Shown here piece by piece: positions 35,480-45,098 of a stretch of 64,000 nt of DNA (positions are counted from its first letter, which is position 1; each line of letters starts with the position of its first letter). The notes under the pieces are model-generated. The model had not been told where the DNA came from and ran no database searches. It saw only the letters and a list, made by a program, of their open reading frames with translations. The stretch comes from Thermobispora bispora DSM 43833 (GTDB lineage: Bacteria; Actinomycetota; Actinomycetes; Streptosporangiales; Streptosporangiaceae): the NCBI RefSeq assembly GCF_000092645.1, contig NC_014165.1, positions 1,240,001 to 1,304,000 of the forward strand. Direction: 5' to 3'. The translations under genes and the position numbers were made by a program.

Positions 35480-37093
35480 ATGGTTGAGATCGTCCTGCTG
35501 GCTGTGACGCTCTTGCTCGCGCTCCTGCTGATCGTCTCGCTCATCATGTTCTTCCGCCGCCTCGGAAGCATCACCCCACCGCCCCGGTCGCAGGTCATGG
35601 AACGGGTCCGGGCCGAGATCAACGAAGAGCTCGAGCGGGCCAGGCGTGAGGCCGCGGAGATCCGCAGCAAGGCGGAGCGGGACGCCGGGGAGATCCTGAA
35701 GAAGTCGGAGGCCCTCGCCGAGAGCGCCGCCCTGATGCGCAAGGAGGTGGAGGAGGAGGCGCGGCTGCTGAAGTCCGAGCTCCGGCAGATCCGCGCCGAC
35801 TTGGAACGCCGGGAGAGCCGCCTGCTGGAGCGGGAACGGCGGCTCGACGAGGAGGCGCGGCGGCAGGCCGAGCGGGCGCGCCAGCTCGCCGAGACCGAGA
35901 CCGAGCTGGCCGACCGCCGCCAGGAGCTCGAGCGCATGGCCGAGGAGCGCCGGGAGATCCTGGAGCGGGTGGCCGGGCTCACCGCCGAGCAGGCCAAAGC
36001 CGAGCTCATCAAGCAGATCGAGAACCAGGCGAAGCGCGAGGCGGCGCTGATCGTCCGGGAGATCGAGGCGGAGGCCCGCCGCGAGGGCGAGAAGCGGGCC
36101 CGCAAGATCGTCACGCTCGCGGTCCAGCGGATCGCCGCCGAGCAGACGGCGGAGTCGGTGGTGAGCGTGGTCCACCTGCCGAGCGACGAGATGAAGGGCA
36201 GGATCATCGGGCGGGAGGGCCGCAACATCCGGGCCTTCGAGTCCATCACCGGCGTCAATCTGATCATCGATGACACGCCCGAGGCGGTGCTGCTCTCCTG
36301 TTTCGATCCGGTGCGGCGTGAGACGGCCCGGCTCACGCTCGAGAAGCTCATCCAGGACGGCCGCATCCACCCCCACCGCATCGAGGAGGCCTACGAGCAG
36401 AGCAAGGTGGAGGTGCGGGACCTGTGCGTCCGCGCGGGCGAGGACGCGCTGGTCGAGGTGGGCATCACCGACATGCACCCCGAGCTGGTCCTGCTGCTCG
36501 GCCAGCTCCGCTACCGCACCTCCTACGGGCAGAACGTGCTCAAGCACCTGATCGAGACCGCGCACATCGCCGGGATCATGGCCGACGAGCTGGGGCTCGA
36601 CCGCGATCTGGTGAAGCGGTGCGCCCTGCTCCACGACATCGGCAAGGCGCTCACCCACGAGGTCGAGGGCAGCCACGCGCTGATCGGGGCGGAGATCGCC
36701 CGGCGGTACGGCGAGCACGAGGACGTGGTGCACGCGATCGAGGCGCACCACAACGAGGTGGAGGTGCGGACGGTCGAGGCGGTCCTCACCCAGGCGGCCG
36801 ACGCGATCAGCGGCAGCCGTCCCGGTGCGCGGCGCGAGTCACTGGAGGCGTACATCAAGCGGCTGCAGCGCCTGGAGGAGATCGCCCAGGCGCACGCGGG
36901 CGTGGAGAAGGTGTTCGCCATGCAGGCCGGCCGGGAGATCCGGGTGATGGTCCGGCCCGACGAGGTGGACGACATCCAGGCCCAGGTGATCGCCAGGGAC
37001 GTGGCGAAGCAGATCGAGGAGGAGCTCACCTACCCCGGCCAGATCAGGGTCACCGTGGTCCGCGAGTCCCGGGCCACGGAGTACGCCCGCTGA
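35480..37093 (+). CDS. rny: Ribonuclease Y
   Basis: Membrane-anchored endoribonuclease that starts mRNA decay. The 537-residue protein has an N-terminal membrane helix (about 4-26), a long charged coiled coil (about 35-205), a KH domain with [10 protein letters not shown] near residue 240, and an HD domain with LLHDIGKA near 383 whose His-Asp pair binds metal. Length and domain order match the family (about 520 residues). It follows recX after 270 bases. Its 3' end, including the last codons and the TGA, is the first unit of an 88-bp tandem repeat. Confidence 0.95.
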   Translation: MVEIVLLAVTLLLALLLIVSLIMFFRRLGSITPPPRSQVMERVRAEINEELERARREAAEIRSKAERDAGEILKKSEALAESAALMRKEVEEEARLLKSELRQIRADLERRESRLLERERRLDEEARRQAERARQLAETETELADRRQELERMAEERREILERVAGLTAEQAKAELIKQIENQAKREAALIVREIEAEARREGEKRARKIVTLAVQRIAAEQTAESVVSVVHLPSDEMKGRIIGREGRNIRAFESITGVNLIIDDTPEAVLLSCFDPVRRETARLTLEKLIQDGRIHPHRIEEAYEQSKVEVRDLCVRAGEDALVEVGITDMHPELVLLLGQLRYRTSYGQNVLKHLIETAHIAGIMADELGLDRDLVKRCALLHDIGKALTHEVEGSHALIGAEIARRYGEHEDVVHAIEAHHNEVEVRTVEAVLTQAADAISGSRPGARRESLEAYIKRLQRLEEIAQAHAGVEKVFAMQAGREIRVMVRPDEVDDIQAQVIARDVAKQIEEELTYPGQIRVTVVRESRATEYAR

Positions 37094-37283
37094 CCCGGCG
37101 GCCACTCGTCCGCCACTTCGATCACAGACGGGCCCATTCCGGCCATCCGGACCGACCTCTTCACCGGAGTACGCCCGGCTGACCCGGCCGCCGGTCGTCC
37201 GCTACTTCGATCACAAGCCGAGTCCACCCAGGCACCGGGACCGACCCCTTCTCCGGAACACGCCCGCCGCCCCGGCTACCGTG
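37078..37283. repeat. 88-89 bp tandem repeat spanning rny and binding-protein stop codons
   Basis: Units start at 37078, 37166 and 37255 with GGAGTACGCCCG (third: GGAACACGCCCG). The first two units are alike through most of their length, including CACTTCGATCACA / TACTTCGATCACA and GGACCGACC; the third is cut short. The first unit contains the last codons and TGA of rny; the partial third contains the stop (CTA on this strand, 37276-37278) of the convergent binding-protein gene. Confidence 0.8.
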
Positions 37284-38079
37284 CGGTGGCGGGGAGCTCT
37301 GGCGGAGCGGTGTAACGGGTTGCGAGCACCCCGAGATGCTCGATGACCGCCCGCTTCCAGCTCCCGTCCTCGAACATGTGGCGCAGCGCCTCGGTCACCC
37401 GGTCGCGCAGCGCCGCCGACGACGTGCCGATGCCGTACTCGATGGTGGCCAGCGGCCGGCCGCTGAACCGGAACCGGCCCGGGTACTGCACCGCCAGCCC
37501 GGCGAGCACCGGGGCGTCGGCGACGATCGCGTCGCACCTGCCGTCGGCGAGGAGCGGCGCGCACGCGGCCGGCACGTTCGCCTCGGCGAGGAACGCGTGC
37601 TTCCAGGCCTCGCCGAACCGGGCGACCAGCGGCCGGGCGGAGGAGCCGGTCGCGCACACGCACCGGCCGGCGAGATCACGCACCCCGCGGATGGCGAGGT
37701 CGTTCGCGCGCACCAGGATGTTCGTGGTGGTCACCAGGTAGGGCCCGGCGACGTACCGGGTCTCGCCCCCGGGGAACGCCGGGCCCATGGTGCCCAGGAC
37801 GAGATCGGCCTGGGCCGCGTCGCCGGTGAAGACGATCTGATCGTCGCGGTAGCCCAGCTCACGCGCGACATAGCGGACGACCGCGATGTCGAATCCGGTG
37901 AGACCTCCGTCCGGCCGCTGGTTCACCAGGCCGGGCTGGCCCAGGCGAACCGCGACGACGAGCCTGCCGCTGTCCCCGCATCCGGTCAGGAGCGCGGCCG
38001 CCACGCCCAGCACGACGACAACGACACGCCACACGCGATCACTATCGGGGCGGTGCGGCCGCGCGGGGTGCAGCGACAC
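37276..38079 (-). CDS. Second amino-acid ABC substrate-binding lipoprotein (GluB-like)
   Basis: A family-3 solute-binding protein of 267 residues with a basic N-terminus, hydrophobic helix and lipobox LLTGC (cysteine near residue 34). It aligns by eye with GluB encoded nearby: GQPGLVNQRPDG against DQPGLGLRKPDG, AGPYLVTTTNILVRA against AGPYLVTGQDILIRA, and EALRHMFEDGSWKRAV against EKMFQDGSWRKF. It lacks part of the first lobe and has diverged binding loops. It starts at a GTG 10 bases after gluD, so it is the fifth gene of the glu set. It may deliver another ligand to the same permease, or sense rather than transport. Confidence 0.85.
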   Translation of the reverse strand: MSLHPARPHRPDSDRVWRVVVVVLGVAAALLTGCGDSGRLVVAVRLGQPGLVNQRPDGGLTGFDIAVVRYVARELGYRDDQIVFTGDAAQADLVLGTMGPAFPGGETRYVAGPYLVTTTNILVRANDLAIRGVRDLAGRCVCATGSSARPLVARFGEAWKHAFLAEANVPAACAPLLADGRCDAIVADAPVLAGLAVQYPGRFRFSGRPLATIEYGIGTSSAALRDRVTEALRHMFEDGSWKRAVIEHLGVLATRYTAPPELPATAR

Positions 38080-38089
38080 GGCAAAGTTT

Positions 38090-38956
38090 TCACCCGGTCA
38101 TCGCCGCCTCGCCTTGAACCACGGTGGTGACCGGCTTGGCCGCGGTCCGGGTGCTGCGCCGGCTCCGCCGTTCGAGCCAGGTCGCCAGGTAGCCGAGCGC
38201 CACGTTGATCGCGATGTAGATCACCGCGATCACGATCACCGAGGGGATCAGGTTGAAGTAGTTCGCCGGCACGACCCGGGCCCCGGCGTTGAGCAGGTCC
38301 GCATAGGCCACGATGAACCCGAGCGCGGTGTCCTTGAGCAGCACGACGAGCTGGCTGACGATCGCCGGCATCATCGAGGTGATCGCCTGCGGCAGCAGGA
38401 TCAGCCGCATGACCTGGTTCTTCCGCAGCCCCATCGCGTAGCCCGCCTCGGACTCCCCGCGCGGCACCGCCCGGATCCCCGCCCGCACGATCTCCGCCAG
38501 CACCGAGCCGTTGTAGACGGTGAGCCCGAACACCACCGCCGCGAACTCGCTGACGACCAGCCCCAGCAGGCTCCCGCCGTACTGGGCGAAGAAGATCATC
38601 ATGAGCACCGGGACCGCGCGGAAGAACTCCGCGATGGCCCCGGCCGGGATCCGGATCCACCAGTGGTCGGACAGCCGGGCGATGCCGAACACGGTGCCGA
38701 ACGCGAGCGCGAGCACCGCGGCGACCAGGGCCGCGGCCAGGGTGTTCCACAGCCCGGGAAGGATCAGCTCGGTCCAGGTGTCCGCCTGGAGGAACGGCCG
38801 CCAGAGGTCGGGCTCCCACTGCCCCTTCTCGTCGAACTTCAGCCAGATGAAGTACGCGACGAAGAGGAACAGCACCCCGAAGGCGAAGGTGAGGACGTTG
38901 TTGCGCAGCCGGGCCTTCGGCCCGGGGACGTCGTAGAGGACCGTCGCCCGGCTCAT
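38090..38956 (-). CDS. gluD: Glutamate-type ABC transporter permease GluD
   Basis: Polar amino-acid permease of 288 residues. After an N-terminal extension with one helix (about 22-40) come the usual permease helices and the EAA-like loop RGESEAGYAMGLRKNQVM near residue 185. The ATG at 38956 overlaps the gluC stop (ATGA). Together with GluA, GluB and GluC it forms an importer for glutamate or a related amino acid; specificity is from synteny with the characterised actinobacterial gluABCD set. Confidence 0.9.
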   Translation of the reverse strand: MSRATVLYDVPGPKARLRNNVLTFAFGVLFLFVAYFIWLKFDEKGQWEPDLWRPFLQADTWTELILPGLWNTLAAALVAAVLALAFGTVFGIARLSDHWWIRIPAGAIAEFFRAVPVLMMIFFAQYGGSLLGLVVSEFAAVVFGLTVYNGSVLAEIVRAGIRAVPRGESEAGYAMGLRKNQVMRLILLPQAITSMMPAIVSQLVVLLKDTALGFIVAYADLLNAGARVVPANYFNLIPSVIVIAVIYIAINVALGYLATWLERRSRRSTRTAAKPVTTVVQGEAAMTG

Positions 38957-39624
38957 CTCACCACCGCCAATCGCCCGGCCAGCCAGCCGAAGGCCAGGTT
39001 GAGGGGGAGGGTGAGGATGACGAACCCGGCCGCGAACCCGAGGAAGAGCGGGATCACCGCGTCCCCGTGCGCGTCGAAGAGGTTCTTCATCCGCAACGCC
39101 GCCTCGGCGACGCCGATGGCCGCGGCGACCGTCGTGTTCTTGATGAGGGCGTTGAGCAGGGTGCCCAGCGGTGCGACGACCGCGCGCATCGCCTGGGGCA
39201 GGATCACCAGCCGCAGCGTCTGCGGGAAGGTGAGCCCGAGCGACCGCGCGGCCTCGGCCTGCCCCAGCGGGACCGTGTTGATCCCCGACCTGATCACCTC
39301 GCACACGAAGGCCGCGGTGTACGCGGACAGCCCGAGCGTGGACAGCCAGAAGCTGTTCACCGAGAGGTCATCGGCCGAGAACCGGACGTCCATTACCGTG
39401 CCGAGGCCGAGGCCGCAGAAGACGATGACGAGCGTCAGCGGGGTGTTGCGCAGCACGTTGACGTACAGCGCGCCCGCCCACCGCAGCACCGGCAACGGGC
39501 TCACCCGCATGGTGGCGAGCACCGTGCCCCAGACCAGCGAGATGAGCGCACTGAGTGCCGCGAGCCTCACCGTGAGCCCGAACGCCTGCAGGATCACGGG
39601 AAGCTCTTCGACGACGGCCTCCAC
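38953..39624 (-). CDS. gluC: Glutamate-type ABC transporter permease GluC
   Basis: Permease subunit of 223 residues with the His/Glu/Gln transporter fold: LTVRLAALSALISLVWGTVL at the N-terminus, NVLRNTPLTLVIVF, and the coupling loop GQAEAARSLGLTFPQTLRLV. It starts at a GTG and ends in an ATGA overlap with gluD. It lies 18 bases after gluB. Confidence 0.9.
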   Translation of the reverse strand: MEAVVEELPVILQAFGLTVRLAALSALISLVWGTVLATMRVSPLPVLRWAGALYVNVLRNTPLTLVIVFCGLGLGTVMDVRFSADDLSVNSFWLSTLGLSAYTAAFVCEVIRSGINTVPLGQAEAARSLGLTFPQTLRLVILPQAMRAVVAPLGTLLNALIKNTTVAAAIGVAEAALRMKNLFDAHGDAVIPLFLGFAAGFVILTLPLNLAFGWLAGRLAVVR

Positions 39625-39642
39625 GCGATCTCCTCCCGGCCG

Positions 39643-40476
39643 TCAGTACCGCTCCAGCTGCGGCGGGGTGGGGAAGTACTTGCCGAACTCGCCGAAGTTG
39701 TCGTCGATGAACTTCCGCCAGCTCCCGTCCTGGAACATCTTCTCCAGGGCGTTGTTGATCGCGTCCCGGCCCGCCTTGTCGTCCTTCTTCAGGCCGATGC
39801 CGTACTTCTCGGTGGAGAAGGGCTTGCCGACCAGCTTGAACTTGCCCGGGAACTGGGCGGCGAACCCGGCGAGGATGGTGGCGTCGGTGGAGATGGCGTC
39901 GACCTGCTTGTTCTCCAGCAGCGGCAGGCAGGCGCCGTACCCCTGCTGCTGGGTGAGGTTCTTCGCCTCCCACTCCGGCCCGAACATGTCCGCGAGCCGC
40001 TTCGGCGAGATGGAGCCCTGCGCGCCGCAGACCTTCTTGTCCTTCAGCGACTGCACGTCCGTGATGCTGTCGTCGTCGGCCCGGATGAGGATGTCCTGCC
40101 CGGTGACGAGGTACGGCCCGGCGAACGAGACCTTCTCCTTGCGCTCGTCCGTGATCGAGTAGGTGGCGATGACCATGTCCACCTGGCCCTGCTGGATGAA
40201 CGGCTCGCGGTTGGCCGACTGGGCCTCCTTGAACGTGATGCCGCTCTCGGGGACGCCGAGCTCCTTGGCGATGTAGCGCGCCACGTCGACGTCGAAACCG
40301 GCGTAGGTGCCGTCGGGCTTCCTCAGCCCCAGGCCGGGCTGGTCGATCTTGATACCGATGGTGAGCTTCTTCTCGTTCTTCGCCTTGTCGACGATGGAGT
40401 CGGCTTTCGACTGGCCGCACGCGGTGAGGCTGGTGGCCAGCGCCGCGAGCGTGACCAGGGTGGCTGCGAGTCGCAT
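39643..40476 (-). CDS. gluB: Glutamate-type ABC transporter binding lipoprotein GluB
   Basis: Solute-binding protein family 3, 277 residues, with signal peptide and lipobox LTAC (lipidated cysteine near residue 20) after the ATG at 40476; AAAGGTGA precedes it. Ligand-site segments GFDVDVARYIAKELG and FAGPYLVTGQDILIRA are intact. It lies between gluA and gluC, the standard order. A longer frame running to 41112 overlaps gluA and is not real. Confidence 0.93.
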   Translation of the reverse strand: MRLAATLVTLAALATSLTACGQSKADSIVDKAKNEKKLTIGIKIDQPGLGLRKPDGTYAGFDVDVARYIAKELGVPESGITFKEAQSANREPFIQQGQVDMVIATYSITDERKEKVSFAGPYLVTGQDILIRADDDSITDVQSLKDKKVCGAQGSISPKRLADMFGPEWEAKNLTQQQGYGACLPLLENKQVDAISTDATILAGFAAQFPGKFKLVGKPFSTEKYGIGLKKDDKAGRDAINNALEKMFQDGSWRKFIDDNFGEFGKYFPTPPQLERY

Positions 40477-40511
40477 TCGCGTCACCTTTCGCTTTCTGAG
40501 CCAGGGGGTCA

Positions 40512-41264
40512 TCAATGGGTGAGGATCTTTGAGAGGAAGTCGCGGGCCCGCTCGGTCGCCGGGTTGGTGAAGAACTCCGCCGGCGGAGCCTCCTCGACGA
40601 TCTGGCCGTCCGCCATGAACACGACGCGGTTGGCCGCGCGCCGGGCGAACCCCATCTCGTGGGTGACCACGAGCATGGTCATGCCGTCCCGGGCGAGCTC
40701 GATCATCACGTCGAGCACCTCCTGGACCATCTCGGGGTCGAGGGCGGAGGTGGGCTCGTCGAAAAGGATCATCTTCGGGTCCATCGCGAGGGCGCGCGCG
40801 ATGGCGGTGCGCTGCTGCTGGCCGCCGGAGAGCTGCGCCGGGTACTTGTGCGCCTGGTCGGCGATGCCGACCCGGGCGAGCAGCTCCAGTCCCCGCCGTT
40901 CCGCCTCCTGCCTGGAGACCCCCTTGACCTTGATCGGCCCGAGGGTGACGTTCTCCAGGATCGTCATGTGGGAGAAGAGGTTGAACGACTGGAACACCAT
41001 CCCGATCTCGGACCGGACCTTGGCCAGCGCCTTGCCCTCGGCGGGCAGTTCCTGCCCGTCGAACGTGATCGTGCCGGAGTCGATCGTCTCCAACCGGTTG
41101 ATCACCCGGCACAGCGTGGACTTGCCGCTGCCCGATGGGCCGACGACCACGACCACTTCGCCGCGCCGCAGGCTCAGGTCGATGTCCTTGAGCACGTGGA
41201 GCGACCCGAAATGCTTGTTGACCCGTTCGAGTCTGACAAGCGGACCGGTCTCGGTGTCCGTCAT
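40512..41264 (-). CDS. gluA: Glutamate-type ABC transporter ATPase GluA
   Basis: A 250-residue ABC ATPase with Walker A GPSGSGKST near residue 38, Q-loop VFQSFNLF, signature LSGGQQQR and Walker B ILFDEPTSALDPE. This is the amino-acid-importer subgroup (GlnQ-like). On the minus strand TAGGTT lies 6 bases before the ATG with no Shine-Dalgarno, so the operon probably begins with a leaderless message at this codon. Confidence 0.94.
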   Translation of the reverse strand: MTDTETGPLVRLERVNKHFGSLHVLKDIDLSLRRGEVVVVVGPSGSGKSTLCRVINRLETIDSGTITFDGQELPAEGKALAKVRSEIGMVFQSFNLFSHMTILENVTLGPIKVKGVSRQEAERRGLELLARVGIADQAHKYPAQLSGGQQQRTAIARALAMDPKMILFDEPTSALDPEMVQEVLDVMIELARDGMTMLVVTHEMGFARRAANRVVFMADGQIVEEAPPAEFFTNPATERARDFLSKILTH

Positions 41265-41270
41265 GCTGTC

Positions 41271-41276
41271 AACCTA
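41271..41276 (-). promoter_or_regulatory. -10 element for leaderless gluA transcript
   Basis: TAGGTT on the minus strand is followed by GACAGC and the gluA ATG. Classic leaderless spacing; no -35 recognised. Confidence 0.45.
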
Positions 41277-41456
41277 AAGGCGGTCATATCTCCAAATCAC
41301 TAGCCGGTGCGTACCGATCCGGTCACGGCCCTTCCGATCCGGTCACGTCCCTTCGGGGTCCCGCCCGCCGGTTGCCGGGCGCCGCCGTACCGCCCGCCGG
41401 CGCGTGATCGTCCGTACGCCGAGGGTGAACGGTACGGGGTGGGATGGGCGAGCGCC

Positions 41457-41462
41457 TACCCT
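41457..41462 (+). promoter_or_regulatory. -10 element for miaB
   Basis: TACCCT ends 9 bases before the miaB ATG at 41472 and no Shine-Dalgarno is present. It supports this ATG over the longer upstream frame, which would start before the promoter. Confidence 0.4.
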
Positions 41463-41471
41463 TGTATTGCG

Positions 41472-42968
41472 ATGACTGCGACCACGACGGGCACCGAGGG
41501 CGCACCCCGCACCTACGAGGTGCGGACCTACGGGTGCCAGATGAACGTCCATGACTCCGAGCGGATCGCCGGGCTGCTGGAGTCCGCCGGGTACGTCCGC
41601 GCCCCCGAGGGGGAGATCGCGGACGTCATCGTGTTCAACACCTGCGCGGTGCGGGAGAACGCGGACAACCGGCTCTACGGCAACCTCGGCCACCTCCGGC
41701 CGATCAAGATGGCCAGGAAGGGCATGCAGATCGCCGTGGGCGGCTGCCTGGCGCAGAAGGACCGGAGTGAGATCATCCGCCGCGCGCCGTGGGTGGACGT
41801 CGTCTTCGGCACCCACAACATCGGCTCGCTGCCCGCGCTGCTGGAGCGGGCCAGGGTGGCCCAGGAGGCCCAGGTCGAGATCAAGGAGGCCCTGGAGACC
41901 TTCCCGTCCACGCTGCCGACCAAGCGGGAGTCGGTCTACGCCGCGTGGGTGGCGATCTCGGTCGGGTGCAACAACACCTGCACGTTCTGCATCGTGCCGT
42001 CGCTGCGCGGCAAGGAGCGGGACCGCCGGCCCGGCGACATCCTCAGCGAGATCCGCGCGCTCGTGGCGGAGGGCGTGATCGAGGTCACCCTGCTCGGGCA
42101 GAACGTCAACACCTACGGGGTGGAGTTCGGCGACCGGCAGGCGTTCAGCAAGCTGCTGCGGGCCTGCGGGGAGATCGAGGGCCTGGAGCGGGTCCGGTTC
42201 ACCTCGCCGCACCCGGCCGCGTTCACCGACGACGTGATCGCGGCGATGGCGGAGACGCCCAACGTGATGCCGAGCCTCCACATGCCGCTGCAGTCGGGCT
42301 CGGACCGGATCCTCCGCGCGATGCGCCGGTCCTACCGGGCCGAGCGGTTCCTCGGCATCCTCGAGCGCGTCCGCGCCGCCATCCCGGACGCCGCGATCTC
42401 CACCGACATCATCGTGGGCTTCCCCGGGGAGACCGAGGAGGACTTCCAGCGCACCTGCGAGGTGGTCCGCGAGGCGCGGTTCGCCCACGCGTTCACCTTC
42501 CAGTACTCGATCCGCCCCGGCACGCCGGCCGCCGCGATGGAGAACCAGGTGCCCAAGGAGGTCGTGCAGGACCGGTACGACCGGCTCATCGCCCTCCAGG
42601 AGCAGATCTCCTGGGAGGAGAACAAGGCCCAGGTGGGGCGGACGGTCGAGGTGCTGATCGCCGAGGGCGAGGGCCGCAAGGACGACCGGACTCAGCGGAT
42701 CTCCGGCCGGGCCGCCGACTACCGGCTCGTGCACGTGGCCCCGGTGGACGCCCGGCCGGGCGACATGGTGACCGCCGAGGTGACCTACGCGGCGCCGCAC
42801 CACCTGGTGGCGGACAAGGTCCTCGCGGTGCGGCGCACCCGCGCGGGCGACGCCTGGGAGGCGCGGCAGGGCACCGCGCGCTGGCGCGAGGTGGTCAACC
42901 TCGGCATGCCGACGATCGGCCGGCCGCCCGCGCCGGCCTCCGCACCGGCGTGCCCGTCCGGCCACTGA
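41472..42968 (+). CDS. miaB: tRNA-2-methylthio-N6-dimethylallyladenosine synthase MiaB
   Basis: Radical-SAM enzyme that adds a methylthio group to i6A37 of tRNA. The 498-residue protein has N-terminal cluster cysteines ([28 protein letters not shown]), the SAM motif CNNTCTFC near residue 168, and a C-terminal TRAM domain. It works on the product of MiaA, encoded about 5 kb downstream. A frame extending to 41307 is not used because a -10 lies just before 41472. Its stop codon sits in a 20-bp sequence repeated 62 bases later at the end of the convergent gene. Confidence 0.97.
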   Translation: MTATTTGTEGAPRTYEVRTYGCQMNVHDSERIAGLLESAGYVRAPEGEIADVIVFNTCAVRENADNRLYGNLGHLRPIKMARKGMQIAVGGCLAQKDRSEIIRRAPWVDVVFGTHNIGSLPALLERARVAQEAQVEIKEALETFPSTLPTKRESVYAAWVAISVGCNNTCTFCIVPSLRGKERDRRPGDILSEIRALVAEGVIEVTLLGQNVNTYGVEFGDRQAFSKLLRACGEIEGLERVRFTSPHPAAFTDDVIAAMAETPNVMPSLHMPLQSGSDRILRAMRRSYRAERFLGILERVRAAIPDAAISTDIIVGFPGETEEDFQRTCEVVREARFAHAFTFQYSIRPGTPAAAMENQVPKEVVQDRYDRLIALQEQISWEENKAQVGRTVEVLIAEGEGRKDDRTQRISGRAADYRLVHVAPVDARPGDMVTAEVTYAAPHHLVADKVLAVRRTRAGDAWEARQGTARWREVVNLGMPTIGRPPAPASAPACPSGH

Positions 42969-43035
42969 GCCGGCGCGTCCGCGGCCGGTGAGCCGCGCGA
43001 TGGCCCGGGACTGGTCCGTCCGGTCACTGAGTCAG
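42954..43035. repeat. 20-bp direct repeat at the miaB / unknown gene junction
   Basis: CCGTCCGGCCACTGAGCCGG (42954-42973) recurs at 43016-43035 with three substitutions, 62 bases apart. The first copy contains the miaB stop TGA; the second contains TCA at 43032-43034, the stop of the convergent gene on the minus strand. Confidence 0.65.
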
Positions 43036-43958
43036 CCGCTCATCAGCCGCTGGAGCACCTGGTGGCAGTAGGACCGGCGGAGGCCGTCGAAGGTCGCGCA
43101 CGGGTTGGGGATCCGGTGCGGCCCCACCGGCGTGGGCCAGTCGATGTGCGGCTTGGTCCACCGCTGTGACGCGTTCTTCCGGGCCCGCTTCTGCTTGGCG
43201 GTCACCCGCGGCGTGGTACGGCGTGGCCGCGTGCGGTTGCGCCCGTCGGCGCGCGGCCGCCCGGTTCCGGAGGCCACCCTGGGGCGTCCGTCGCCGTGGG
43301 CCGCCCGGTCCGGTGCCCGGCCGTCGCCGGACCGCGGGGTGGGCGCCGGCCGGTCGCCCGTACCGGACGCCTCCTCGCGGGCGTCCTCCGTTGCCCGGCC
43401 GGGCGTGCGCCCGGGAGCGCGCTCGGGGCCGGTCTCCGGGCCGCCACCGATGCCCTGGGGTGCTCCGGCTCGCTGATCTTGACCGGCTCCGGTGGCGTAT
43501 GGGGCTCCGTCCCCGGGTGCTGCGCCGTCTCCGGTGCCGTGGGCCGCTCCGGCCCGCTCGGTGTTTCCTCCGGTGCCGTGCGCCGCTCCGTCCCGCTGCC
43601 CGGGCGTGGGCGGAGGGGCCGCCGGGTCCGCTCCGGGGCGGTTCGCGCGTGTCCCGGCGCCGGGGCCGGTGGGATCCGGAGATCGGGTGGCGGCGTCTCC
43701 GATCCGGGACACGGCGAGCGCCCGATCGGCCGGGGGAGAGCCGCTGGCCGAGGCCGGCTGCGGCACGGCCGGGCGCCCTTCCGGGGCGGAGGCGCCGAGC
43801 GCGATGCCCAGCCCGGCGACGGTGACCACGCCGGTGACCCCGGCCACGGCGAGCAACATCGAGCCCTGTCGTTTTCTAAGCCGTGGCGAGAATTCCGACA
43901 ATTTCCCAATTCTTTCGTCGCGCCGTTTCCTGTTCCTCCCATCGGCAAGTCTGCCCAC
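43032..43958 (-). CDS. Unknown single-pass membrane protein with Pro/Gly-rich stalk
   Basis: A 308-residue protein: basic cytoplasmic N-terminus (about 1-33), one membrane helix (LLAVAGVTGVVTVAGLGIAL, about 35-55), a long low-complexity Gly/Ala/Pro/Arg segment (about 60-265), and a conserved-looking C-terminal module containing WPTPVGPHRIPNPCATFDGL and a second cysteine in RRSYCHQVL. The two cysteines may form a disulfide outside the cell. Start is a GTG; the exact start is uncertain. Nothing known matches the C-terminal module in my reading. Lies between miaB and rnz, convergent with miaB. Confidence 0.6.
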   Translation of the reverse strand: MGRLADGRNRKRRDERIGKLSEFSPRLRKRQGSMLLAVAGVTGVVTVAGLGIALGASAPEGRPAVPQPASASGSPPADRALAVSRIGDAATRSPDPTGPGAGTRANRPGADPAAPPPTPGQRDGAAHGTGGNTERAGAAHGTGDGAAPGDGAPYATGAGQDQRAGAPQGIGGGPETGPERAPGRTPGRATEDAREEASGTGDRPAPTPRSGDGRAPDRAAHGDGRPRVASGTGRPRADGRNRTRPRRTTPRVTAKQKRARKNASQRWTKPHIDWPTPVGPHRIPNPCATFDGLRRSYCHQVLQRLMSG

Positions 43959-44088
43959 GTGAGCGCGGTCTCGGCAGCGGGTTCTCCCGATTTCGCCGCG
44001 CCGAACCGACCCGGGGATCCTGAATTTCCACGAAATATGGCTGTTTTCTGATTCCGGCCTGCGGCCCGAGCGGCGCCGTCTCCCCGCC

Positions 44089-44094
44089 TACCAT
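44089..44094 (+). promoter_or_regulatory. -10 element for leaderless rnz transcript
   Basis: TACCAT is followed by six bases (CACACT) and the GTG start of rnz at 44101. No Shine-Dalgarno sequence; leaderless start likely. Confidence 0.4.
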
Positions 44095-44100
44095 CACACT

Positions 44101-45084
44101 GTGTCCGTGCGCGAACTCGTCGTCCTCGGCACCGCGAGCGCGGTGCCGACCCGCGAGCGCAACCACAACGGGTACCTGCTGCGCTGGGACGGCGAGGGAT
44201 TCCTGTTCGATCCGGGCGAGGGCACGCAGCGGCAGATGCTCCACGCGGGCGTGAGCGCGCACGACATCACCTGGATCTGCGTCACCCACTTCCACGGCGA
44301 CCACTGCCTCGGCCTCCCCGGGGTGATCCAGCGCATCGCCCGGGACAACGTGCCGCACCCGGTGCAGGTCGCCTACCCGGCGGCCGGTGAGGAGTACTGG
44401 CGCCGGCTGCGCCACGCCTCCGCGTTCGCCGACACCGAGGTGATCGTGCCCCGGCCGGTCTCCGGCGACGAGGCCCGGCTGCCCGCGGGCCCGCTCACCC
44501 TCACCGCCCGGCCGCTCTCCCACCCAATCCCCTCGTACGGCTACCGCATCGAGGAGCCGCCCGGCCGCACCATGCTCCCCGCCGAGCTGGCCCGGCGCGG
44601 GATCCACGGGCCGATGATCGGCGAGCTGCAGCGGAAGGGCTCGATCACGGTCCCGGACGGCTCGGTGGTGACGCTCGAGGAGTGCAGCGTGCCCCGGCCG
44701 GGGCAGAGCTTCGCCTTCGTGATGGACACCCGGCTCTGCGACGCGGCGTTCGCCCTCGCCGACGGCGTCGACCTGCTGGTCGTCGAGGCCACGTTCCTGT
44801 CGGCCGAGGCCTCGCTCGCCGCCCACTACGGGCATCTCACCGCGGCCCAGGCCGGGCGGCTCGCCGCCGCGTGCGGGGTCCGCCGCCTGGTGCTCACCCA
44901 CTTCTCAGAGCGGTACCCGGTCGCCGAGGAGTGGCGCTTCCGCGAGGAGGCGGGCAAGGCGTTCTCCGGGGAGATCATCCTCGCCCGGGATCTCGCCCGG
45001 ATCCCGGTGCCGAAGCGCCGGCGGGAGCGGGACGCCCGGCCCGGGGATCGGCCGGCCGGAGAACCGCCGGCCTCGCACGGCTGA
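44101..45084 (+). CDS. rnz: Ribonuclease Z
   Basis: Metallo-beta-lactamase-fold endonuclease that matures tRNA 3' ends. The 327-residue protein has the zinc motif [10 protein letters not shown] (His63, His65, Asp67, His68), a later metal ligand in FVMDTRLCD, and HLTAAQAG / VLTHFSERY near the end; the exosite arm region lies around residues 150-200. The Arg/Pro-rich tail (last 20 residues) is not conserved. The GTG start is supported by the -10 element. Length fits the short RNase Z form. Confidence 0.95.
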   Translation: MSVRELVVLGTASAVPTRERNHNGYLLRWDGEGFLFDPGEGTQRQMLHAGVSAHDITWICVTHFHGDHCLGLPGVIQRIARDNVPHPVQVAYPAAGEEYWRRLRHASAFADTEVIVPRPVSGDEARLPAGPLTLTARPLSHPIPSYGYRIEEPPGRTMLPAELARRGIHGPMIGELQRKGSITVPDGSVVTLEECSVPRPGQSFAFVMDTRLCDAAFALADGVDLLVVEATFLSAEASLAAHYGHLTAAQAGRLAAACGVRRLVLTHFSERYPVAEEWRFREEAGKAFSGEIILARDLARIPVPKRRRERDARPGDRPAGEPPASHG

Positions 45085-45098
45085 CCGTCCGCGCCACC

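Noticed and set aside
41307-41471. N-terminal extension of MiaB
   Set aside because: The extension would begin upstream of the -10 element and is not conserved-looking; ATG 41472 is preferred.
43105-43962. Several plus-strand frames opposite the unknown membrane protein
   Set aside because: Low-complexity Pro/Arg/Gly translations; the minus strand has a membrane helix and an ordered C-terminal module.
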